Assembly: GCA_016205045.1 (NCBI GenBank)
Contig: JACQJM010000135.1
Location: forward strand, 1 to 5,483
Length of the DNA stretch: 5,483 nt
DNA from: Elusimicrobiota bacterium
GTDB lineage: Bacteria; Elusimicrobiota; Elusimicrobia; JACQJN01
Reading direction: 5' to 3'
This document shows, piece by piece, positions 1 to 4,416 of the stretch (position 1 is its first letter; every line of letters begins with the position of its first letter). The position numbers were made by a program, and so were the translations under genes. The notes under the pieces were generated by a model, which searched no databases, was not told the DNA's origin, and saw nothing but the letters and a program-made list of their open reading frames with translations.

Positions 1-127
1 ATTTCGCCGCAAAGCGGCCTCACTTGCCAGGATGGATATCGTAGAAGCAGATGTCTGGCAAGTGAGGGGTCGCCCCTCACTTTGGCCGCTAAACATCCAT
101 GATCTAGCTTCGCGGCAAAGTGAGGCC
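1..127. repeat. Nested inverted-repeat cluster (REP/BIME-like)
   Basis: Several palindromes interlock here. A small hairpin GCCGC-AAA-GCGGC lies at 6-18. A perfect 13-base inverted repeat CCTCACTTGCCAG pairs 18-30 with 55-67 across a 24-base loop. A perfect 10-base stem AAGTGAGGGG pairs 60-69 with 73-82 around the loop TCG. GGCCTCACT at 16-24 also pairs with 119-127, and TTCGCCGCAAAG (3-14) recurs directly at 109-120 with one mismatch. These alternatives share arms and cannot all form at once. The arrangement resembles bacterial interspersed mosaic elements, but no family is recognised. No coding potential is apparent. Confidence 0.6.
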
Positions 128-134
128 CAGAGGG

Positions 135-177
135 TGAATTCTTCAGTTCAACTGAAGAATTCAGGCTAATTCTTTTT
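135..177 (+). terminator. 29-nt perfect palindrome followed by T-tract
   Basis: The 14-base arm TGAATTCTTCAGTT (135-148) is matched exactly by its complement at 150-163, with one central base. A T-rich tract (TTCTTTTT, 170-177) follows six bases later. It could be an intrinsic terminator for a gene left of the window. The AT-rich stem and the gap before the T run make it atypical, so an operator or a remnant repeat is also possible. It ends 32 bases before the next start codon. Confidence 0.4.
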
Positions 178-195
178 CCCCTTCTATCCCAGACC

Positions 196-786
196 ATGCT
201 TGAATGCCCCTACTGCAACCAGCCCGTTTCCCCTAATTCACCCTCCTGTTCCCACTGCGGGATGGTGATGCCCACTCACTTTAAAAACAGCGCTTCCAAA
301 CCGCGTTCCCAATCTTCTCTGATCAAGGCTCTTTTCTATATGGTATTTGGGGCCGGTCTGCTGTATGTAGCCATCGTTCACAGAACCAAACTCATGTTTG
401 GTCCGGAATTATTTTCCCTCCGACCCAGCACTTATATTTTTGAAGGCCGCGTGTTGGATTTATTAGACCTTCAACCTGTTTCGCAAGCCTTGCTCACCTT
501 CTCTGCCACTTCTCAACCGGATCAACAGACCCGCTCCAATTCCGATGGTTCCTTTCGCATGGAGCTGTCCGCAACCCCTTCAGACGGTTATCGCGTTCGC
601 ATCTCTCATCCGGCGCATGACGCCTCCTTTTACACGGCCAGCTCGGAAGATTACTGGAATCGCATGCAGCCCAAGGAAAGACTCAAGCTGCATTATCAGG
701 TCCAGGAATCCATTCGCTGGAAAGGAGAACCCGGTAAAACACAAAAGATGATCGTGGTTCTGTCTCCTCTGATTCAGAACAGATAA
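196..786 (+). CDS. Zinc-ribbon, single-pass membrane protein with carboxypeptidase-regulatory-like domain
   Basis: This 196-residue protein has three visible parts. Residues 4-21 form a zinc ribbon with paired cysteines C4-x2-C7 and C18-x2-C21. Residues about 42-61 are one hydrophobic membrane segment, preceded by a basic, serine-rich linker. Residues about 80-145 resemble a carboxypeptidase regulatory-like beta-sandwich: a G-R-V-x-D start, a variable loop, then D-G-S-F-R and a Y-x-V-x-I-S-H-P strand. This topology puts the ribbon in the cytoplasm and the sandwich outside, which is inferred. The ATG is chosen because it places the first cysteine at residue 4, as is usual for such ribbons. No Shine-Dalgarno is visible. 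The exact function is unknown. No catalytic residues are seen, so a structural, adhesion or signalling role is more likely than an enzyme. Confidence 0.8.
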   Translation: MLECPYCNQPVSPNSPSCSHCGMVMPTHFKNSASKPRSQSSLIKALFYMVFGAGLLYVAIVHRTKLMFGPELFSLRPSTYIFEGRVLDLLDLQPVSQALLTFSATSQPDQQTRSNSDGSFRMELSATPSDGYRVRISHPAHDASFYTASSEDYWNRMQPKERLKLHYQVQESIRWKGEPGKTQKMIVVLSPLIQNR

Positions 787-876
787 ATCTCATGCAACAT
801 TCTCCGCGGTGTTGCGACCGGGGGTGGGAAAGTCCCAGAAACGCCTTAGGTCTTTTTCTTACCCCTCACTAGGTCC
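787..876 (+). other. Intergenic hairpins downstream of the zinc-ribbon gene
   Basis: A 6-base stem GCAACA/TGTTGC pairs 794-799 with 810-815. A second small hairpin, TGGGA-AAG-TCCCA, lies at 825-837. GACC (816-819) can also pair with GGTC (849-852), directly before a T-rich tract at 853-860. The last pairing with its T run could act as a weak terminator for the preceding gene. The stems are short, so this is tentative. Confidence 0.3.
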
Positions 877-916
877 TTTGACCCTTTTGACCCTCCTGAT
901 TCAGAGATAAGATAAT
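877..916 (+). promoter_or_regulatory. Promoter of the CPXCG-sixA operon, with duplicated -35
   Basis: TTGACC (887-892) and GATAAT (911-916) are separated by 18 bases, each one mismatch from the consensus -35 and -10 hexamers. The ATG at 925 begins 8 bases after the -10, so transcription should start at or within about two bases of the start codon. No Shine-Dalgarno is present. The -35 lies in a perfect tandem 9-base duplication, TTTGACCCT, at 877-885 and 886-894, which places a second TTGACC nine bases further upstream. Confidence 0.6.
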
Positions 917-924
917 CAAATATT

Positions 925-1140
925 ATGTTAGAAGAAGAACTAGAACAAGAAGAACAACTCCTAGAAGGCGACCCGGTCACTTTTCAATGCCCCTACTGCG
1001 GAGAGATCATGGATATATTCCTTGATCCCGAACTCCGCAAGCAAAAAGTCATTGAGGATTGCCGTGTCTGCTGCAATCCCGTCGAACTCCGCATTGATTG
1101 GAATGAAGACGGCCTTCTGGTGGAAGCTTCTCGAAGCTGA
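925..1140 (+). CDS. CPXCG motif-containing cysteine-rich protein
   Basis: This small soluble protein of 71 residues has an acidic N-terminus (about residues 3-14), then C22-P-Y-C25-G and a second knuckle, C46-R-V-C49-C50-N-P. The order CPxCG, then an I-E-D-C-x-V-C-C-x-P block, is characteristic of the Cys_rich_CPXG family, whose members are 55-75 residues long. The cysteines probably bind zinc. The cellular role of the family is not known. The stop codon is followed immediately by the start of the SixA-like gene, so the two are almost certainly cotranscribed and translationally coupled. A short inverted repeat, AGCTTC-TC-GAAGCT (1125-1138), overlaps the end of this gene and precedes the next start. 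Confidence 0.88.
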   Translation: MLEEELEQEEQLLEGDPVTFQCPYCGEIMDIFLDPELRKQKVIEDCRVCCNPVELRIDWNEDGLLVEASRS

Positions 1141-1704
1141 GTGATTCTTTATCTGCTCCGCCACGGTCACTCCCCCAATAAAAAAGAAGCGGGAGTTTCG
1201 CGAGACGAAGATCGGCCGCTCTCCTCTCAAGGCCAACAAGATATCAGAAAAATCGCCCAGGCTCTTCAGAAGGAAACCCCTCATCTTCTTCTCTCCAGCC
1301 CTCTCAAAAGAGCTCAGCAGACCAGTCAGCAAGTTTTGCAGAGTCTAAAAAAAGATTTACCCTTGCGCACACTGGAAGCTCTTTCTGGAAATACCGCCGT
1401 AGAAAAACTCTGGACAATTCTCCAAAGGGAATTTCAGGATCATTCAAAAATCCTTGTGGTTGGCCATCAGCCTCAACTGGGGGCTCTGGCCTCTTATTTA
1501 ATGGGCCAAGCAAGTCCCGGGCTTTCTCCGGGAGAAATCCTCGCCCTGGAAATTTTAGATCACCCCCCGCTCACTAGCGGATGGGGACCCCCGTCCAACA
1601 CGCTGGGCTCCTCTGGAGCCCCGGTTGGTACCCGTAACTCTGTGGAGGGTGTCGGGGGGACCGCTGGCCCCCTCGCCAAGCTTCTCTGGCACAAAAACCC
1701 CTGA
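1141..1704 (+). CDS. sixA: SixA-like phosphohistidine phosphatase with in-frame insert
   Basis: This is a histidine phosphatase superfamily (phosphoglycerate-mutase-like) protein. The L-R7-H8-G-H motif carries the phospho-accepting histidine. S-S-P-L-K-R57-A-Q-Q-T and V-V-G-H109-Q-P are the other active-site blocks. SixA proteins remove phosphate from histidine-containing phosphotransfer domains or from the nitrogen PTS in the cytoplasm; the substrate here is unknown. The GTG start is supported because the family begins with x-L-Y-L-x-R-H-G and the preceding gene's TGA ends on the previous base. At 187 residues it is longer than the usual ~160. The excess is residues 141-176, a glycine/proline/serine-rich stretch unlike the family, after which the expected ending L-A-K-L-L-W resumes. 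All catalytic residues precede this insert, so the enzyme may still be active. The symbol is assigned by family resemblance only. Confidence 0.85.
   Translation: MILYLLRHGHSPNKKEAGVSRDEDRPLSSQGQQDIRKIAQALQKETPHLLLSSPLKRAQQTSQQVLQSLKKDLPLRTLEALSGNTAVEKLWTILQREFQDHSKILVVGHQPQLGALASYLMGQASPGLSPGEILALEILDHPPLTSGWGPPSNTLGSSGAPVGTRNSVEGVGGTAGPLAKLLWHKNP
1561..1668 (+). repeat. GC-rich palindromic insert in frame within the sixA-like gene
   Basis: Codons 141-176 are about 70% GC by hand count, well above the flanking gene, and contain successive possible hairpins. These are CCGCT-CACT-AGCGG (1567-1580), an imperfect stem GGATGGG/CCCGTCC (1579-1585 with 1590-1596), a perfect 7-base stem GGGCTCC-TCT-GGAGCCC (1605-1621), and GGGGG/CCCCC with inner CC/GG (1655-1672). 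The first two share bases 1579-1580. The length is a multiple of three and no stop is introduced. The boundaries are estimated from where the protein stops and resumes resembling SixA. Confidence 0.5.
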
Positions 1705-1725
1705 TCTAAATTTCTTCATAAGAAC

Positions 1726-1916
1726 TGGACTTTTGCAAATTTAAGAGAGGGGGTGGCTGGGGGTTTGCTGGCTGAAGCGGGGAGTCCGGAGGCCGCCGGG
1801 GACCCTTGGGGTGGCGGCTGAGGGTCGAGCACAAATCTTTTCTATGAAAAGATTTGATGCGCCCCGCGCTAGCAAACCCCAGCCAGGACCCCATAAGTAC
1901 ATTTTGCAAAAGTCCA
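1726..1916. mobile_element. MITE-like element with 14-bp terminal inverted repeats
   Basis: TGGACTTTTGCAAA (1726-1739) is exactly complementary to 1903-1916. Inside lies a second inverted pair, GGCTGGGGGTTTGCT (1755-1769) against 1871-1884, with one unpaired G. ATAAGA occurs at 1718-1723 and 1917-1922, flush with the right end and two bases from the left, so it may be a target-site duplication. The core is GC-rich and has a GCCGCC/GGCGGC hairpin (1792-1797 with 1813-1818) and a perfect 10-base hairpin CAAATCTTTT-CTATG-AAAAGATTTG (1832-1856). No transposase is encoded. About 191 bases with terminal repeats and no gene fits a non-autonomous miniature element. Transcribed from the left, the long stem could also end the sixA transcript. 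Confidence 0.6.
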
Positions 1917-1942
1917 ATAAGACCAAAGGCAAGACAATTTAG

Positions 1943-1948
1943 TATGAT
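1943..1948 (+). promoter_or_regulatory. -10 hexamer TATGAT for the membrane protein gene
   Basis: TATGAT differs from the consensus TATAAT at one position and ends 8 bases before the ATG at 1957, as at two other genes in the window. There is no Shine-Dalgarno. No good -35 hexamer is found 16-19 bases upstream, where the sequence leaves the right end of the MITE-like element. A leaderless or nearly leaderless transcript is inferred. Confidence 0.45.
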
Positions 1949-1956
1949 CAATTCAA

Positions 1957-2505
1957 ATGGCCAACCCTCCTTCAGATCGCAAGCTTCCCATCACCATTGG
2001 ATTAGAATTCTTTAAAGCCCTCAATCTGTATTTCACTCCGTTTGCCATTTCTCTAATTGTGTTGGGCTTGATCATCCTACCCGAAATCCCTAAAAATATA
2101 TTTTATGGCTCCATGATCACCATTGCTCTAACCCTTCTGTTCAACATGGGCGCATCTTCCTATGTATACAATCATCCCGAAACATGGCAAAAAACCGGAT
2201 ATATCCGTATGTGGATCAATTTGGTTCTTAATGCTGTATTTTACTGGATGCTTGCGCCCTACTGGGAACCCGTATGGTTATTGCTCGCCCTGGGACCCAT
2301 CGCCATGGCCCTGTATGGAGATGAAGACAAAACGGCCTGGGCTGTGGGTGTGGTGGCCGTTATCCTTCTAGTCCATCGCTTCCTAAAGGAGACCAGCTCC
2401 CCCCTGCTTTGGGGAGAGTCCATTACCCAAATTGGATTTATATTGCTCTTATCCCTTTTCATTCATCGCATCGGACGCATCGTAAAAAACGATTATAAAT
2501 TCTAA
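1957..2505 (+). CDS. Six-helix integral membrane protein, unknown function
   Basis: I do not recognise a family for this 182-residue protein. The hydrophobicity pattern suggests six membrane helices at about residues 25-43, 46-66, 83-100, 103-119, 126-141 and 153-170. The N-terminal ~20 residues are polar and the C-terminal tail (R-I-x-R-I-V-K-N-D-Y-K) is basic, so both ends are probably cytoplasmic. Conserved-looking polar features are an N-H-P-E-T-W loop after helix 2 and a G-D-E-D-K-T loop before helix 5. The fold could be a stand-alone version of a membrane sensor domain, but no signalling domain is attached. The ATG follows a near-consensus -10 by 8 bases. The stop codon TAA begins a heptamer array leading into the glycosylase gene 26 bases on, so cotranscription is possible. 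Confidence 0.75.
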   Translation: MANPPSDRKLPITIGLEFFKALNLYFTPFAISLIVLGLIILPEIPKNIFYGSMITIALTLLFNMGASSYVYNHPETWQKTGYIRMWINLVLNAVFYWMLAPYWEPVWLLLALGPIAMALYGDEDKTAWAVGVVAVILLVHRFLKETSSPLLWGESITQIGFILLLSLFIHRIGRIVKNDYKF

Positions 2506-2531
2506 TCCAAAATCTAAAATCCAAAATAGAT
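2504..2531 (+). repeat. Heptamer repeat AATCYAA, four units
   Basis: The units are AATCCAA (2504-2510), AATCTAA (2511-2517), AATCCAA (2518-2524) and a degenerate AATAGAT (2525-2531). The array starts inside the TAA stop of the membrane gene and ends on the base before the glycosylase ATG, so it fills the whole intergenic gap. A -10-like TAAAAT (2515-2520) lies within it, 11 bases before the ATG. No Shine-Dalgarno is visible. Confidence 0.65.
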
Positions 2532-3176
2532 ATGGTGTCTCAGTTCGACCTTTTTGACACCTCCCAAAACGATATTTTCTCAACTTCAAGCTATGAGAAG
2601 TTTCGAGAACTCCTCGCTGCTTCTAACTGCCAAAAGTGCGCCCTAAAAAATTCCAGAACTCACATCGTGGTGGATCGCGGCAATCCCAAAGCCCACATCC
2701 TTGTGATTGGCGAAGGTCCTGGGGAAAATGAGGATCTGCAAGGCCGTGCTTTCGTGGGGAGAGCGGGGCAACTCATGGACCGTCTGGTCAAGGAAGAGAT
2801 GGGTTTGGACACCAACCAGCATTTTTTGATTGTCAATGTGGTTAAATGCCGTCCTCCCGAAAACAGGACCCCTCGGAAAGAAGAAGCCGAGGCTTGCCTT
2901 CCCTTCTTAAAAAAACAAATAGAATTAGTCCAACCCAAGATCATCCTCCTATTAGGTGCCACCGCCCTAAAACACCTGGCCCCTTCCAAAAAGGAATTTT
3001 CCATGGAAAAGGAGGTGGGCAAACTCTTTAACCTAGAAGCCTATCCCAATATTCCCTTCATGGTTCTTTTTCACCCTGCCTATCTCCTCTATGACAATCG
3101 CAAAGAACCCATTTTTCGCCAACACCTTCAAGAATTAAAAAAGTGGCTCCTATCACAAAAATTGGTTCTCGCTTGA
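2532..3176 (+). CDS. Family 4 (Fe-S) uracil-DNA glycosylase
   Basis: The enzyme excises uracil from DNA to start base-excision repair of deaminated cytosine and acts in the cytoplasm on the chromosome. Family-4 features are clear. Four cysteines suited to a 4Fe-4S cluster are C33-x2-C36, C106 (in V-K-C-R-P-P-x-N-R) and C122. The active-site block is G60-E-G-P-G-E-N-E-D, followed by Q-G-R-A-F-V-G-R-A-G, and the second motif is H181-P-A-Y-L-L. At 214 residues it is of normal length for the family. The segment before the second motif reads K-E-V-G-K-L-F where many homologues have R-G, a small departure. The N-terminal ~25 residues are a variable extension. The ATG adjoins the heptamer array. A GTG one codon later cannot be excluded. 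It may share a transcript with the membrane gene upstream. Confidence 0.93.
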   Translation: MVSQFDLFDTSQNDIFSTSSYEKFRELLAASNCQKCALKNSRTHIVVDRGNPKAHILVIGEGPGENEDLQGRAFVGRAGQLMDRLVKEEMGLDTNQHFLIVNVVKCRPPENRTPRKEEAEACLPFLKKQIELVQPKIILLLGATALKHLAPSKKEFSMEKEVGKLFNLEAYPNIPFMVLFHPAYLLYDNRKEPIFRQHLQELKKWLLSQKLVLA

Positions 3177-3189
3177 TTCCTTTGGAATC
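3175..3189 (+). terminator. Small hairpin at the glycosylase stop codon
   Basis: GATTCC (3175-3180) pairs perfectly with GGAATC (3184-3189) around the loop TTT and overlaps the TGA stop. It is followed by an AT-rich stretch without a clean T run, so it is at best a weak terminator between the glycosylase and the transporter. Confidence 0.25.
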
Positions 3190-3225
3190 CCAAAATATTT
3201 GCAACGTTTGAATTGGAAAAACAGC

Positions 3226-3231
3226 TATAAT
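3226..3231 (+). promoter_or_regulatory. Consensus -10 (TATAAT) for the transporter gene
   Basis: A perfect TATAAT ends 8 bases before the ATG at 3240, with no Shine-Dalgarno between. The best upstream hexamer, TTGCAA (3199-3204), is 21 bases away, which is too far for a normal -35. The spacing implies a transcript starting at or within about two bases of the start codon. It also indicates that the transporter has its own promoter. Confidence 0.55.
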
Positions 3232-3239
3232 GATCTTCT

Positions 3240-4355
3240 ATGGCCAAACCCTCACATAGACCTAGAATAATCGAGATAGAACGCAAACAGCTATTTCGAT
3301 ATTTCTTTTTTGGCGTCTTTGCTCTGCTTCTTTATCAACTCCTACAGATCATTTCTCCCTTTGTCACGGCACTGATGTGGTCTGCCACCCTTACCCTTAT
3401 TTTCTATCCCATTCATGAAAGAATGACTCGACGGGTAGGCCAACGTCATACGGCAGCTTTCTTGAGCACCACCATCGTAGCCCTAGCGGTCATTGTTCCC
3501 CTTCTATTTTTCCTGTGGTTTTTGGTGAGGGAGTCCGCACAGCTTTATCCTGCCGCAAGAGCATGGGTAGGCACTCTAAAAAACTTAGACATGCACTCTG
3601 CAGAATCTATACTTCCTCGACCCATTCTTTCGATATGGAATGGTGTGCAAACTATCCTCACATCGTTTGGTATCGATCTACAGGACATATTTCTTAAAAA
3701 CCTCAACGAAATTGGTCAGGCGATTACTCGGCTGGGTGGGGTGATCGCTAAAAATCTTCTGTTTTTGATTGTCAATCTCTTGCTCCTGATGATCAGTCTT
3801 TTTTTCTTTTTCAAAGATGGCGCCACGCTGATTCGCTGGATACTGGATTTAACTCCCATGGAACATGATCACAAGCATCGTATCGCCACACAATTGTACG
3901 AAACCCTCACCGCAGTGGTCCGTGGAGCGACACTGACAGCCGCCAGTCAAGGCCTCCTGGCAGGAATCGGGTTCGCAATCGCGGGAGTACCCTTCCCTGT
4001 TTTTCTAGGGGCTGTGACCGCCTTTGCGGCACTGATTCCCCCTACCGGGGCCACGCTGGTCTGGCTACCGATAGCTTTATATCGTCTCGCTCATTCTACG
4101 GGAGAAGGGGTTTTCCTTTCGATTTGGGGAATCTTGGTCATCAGTGGGATCGATAATATCCTCCGTCCTATTCTGATCGGTTCCAAGGTAAAACTCCCTT
4201 TTCTTCTGCTTTTTTTTGGAATTATGGGAGGGATGCGAGTCTACGGATTTTTGGGTCTGATTTTAGGCCCCATGCTCATTGCGTGCACCTTAGCTTTTAT
4301 CCAGATCTACCGCCAAGAATACCACCAAACGACAGGAACTAGGGGTGAGGGGTGA
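3240..4355 (+). CDS. AI-2E family transporter (PerM/TqsA-like membrane protein)
   Basis: This 371-residue multi-helix inner-membrane protein shows the family layout. There are two N-terminal helices (about 20-58), a third near 72-95 and a soluble stretch (about 95-165). A helix near 170-192 ends in F-F-F-F-K-D-G. The conserved C-terminal half carries I-P-P-T-G-A-T-L-V-W-L-P, G-I-D-N-I-L-R-P and L-I-L-G-P-M-L-I-A. Members have been linked to autoinducer-2 export or Na+/H+ antiport. The substrate cannot be told from sequence and no quorum-sensing gene is nearby. The length is normal. The final five codons (T-R-G-E-G) and the TGA stop are made by a GGGGTGA heptamer repeat, so the native C-terminus was probably altered by that repeat. 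It converges with the nuclease gene, leaving 54 bases between the stops. Confidence 0.92.
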   Translation: MAKPSHRPRIIEIERKQLFRYFFFGVFALLLYQLLQIISPFVTALMWSATLTLIFYPIHERMTRRVGQRHTAAFLSTTIVALAVIVPLLFFLWFLVRESAQLYPAARAWVGTLKNLDMHSAESILPRPILSIWNGVQTILTSFGIDLQDIFLKNLNEIGQAITRLGGVIAKNLLFLIVNLLLLMISLFFFFKDGATLIRWILDLTPMEHDHKHRIATQLYETLTAVVRGATLTAASQGLLAGIGFAIAGVPFPVFLGAVTAFAALIPPTGATLVWLPIALYRLAHSTGEGVFLSIWGILVISGIDNILRPILIGSKVKLPFLLLFFGIMGGMRVYGFLGLILGPMLIACTLAFIQIYRQEYHQTTGTRGEG

Positions 4356-4359
4356 GGGG
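4341..4359 (+). repeat. Heptamer repeat AGGGGTG at the transporter 3' end
   Basis: There are two full units (4341-4347, 4348-4354) and a partial third (4355-4359). The second unit supplies the TGA stop of the transporter gene (4353-4355). It is largely complementary to the C-rich array at 4389-4416, with a mismatch in each spacer, so RNA across the gap could fold into an imperfect stem and serve as a bidirectional terminator between the convergent genes. A T-rich stretch (TTGTTTTTTTCTT) lies in the loop at 4375-4387. Confidence 0.6.
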
Positions 4360-4388
4360 CCAGAAAATTTTAAGTTGTTTTTTTCTTG

Positions 4389-4416
4389 CTAACCCCTAAA
4401 CCCTATCCCCTAACCC
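4389..4416. repeat. Heptamer repeat CTAACCC, four units
   Basis: The units are CTAACCC (4389-4395), CTAAACC (4396-4402), CTATCCC (4403-4409) and CTAACCC (4410-4416). The last unit contains the TAG stop of the minus-strand nuclease (4412-4410). On the minus strand the array reads as four G runs (4417-4414, 4410-4407, 4403-4401, 4396-4393) separated by 3-4 bases, which matches the usual G-quadruplex pattern. Confidence 0.65.

Noticed and set aside
961..1332. Minus-strand open frame of 123 codons opposite the CPXCG and sixA genes
   Set aside because: It lies antisense to two genes with clear families and shows no motif of its own.
1706..1951. Minus-strand open frame of 81 codons between sixA and the membrane gene
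   Set aside because: It is almost entirely the MITE-like element read through. Its composition (Pro/Arg-rich) follows from the GC-rich palindrome.
3240..4355. A quorum-sensing locus based on the AI-2E name
   Set aside because: The family name covers many transporters of other or unknown substrates, and no luxS, lsr or regulator gene is in the window.
4389..4416. Telomere-like sequence indicating a eukaryote or linear replicon end
   Set aside because: The period is seven, the units are degenerate, there are only four, and they lie between two intact bacterial genes.
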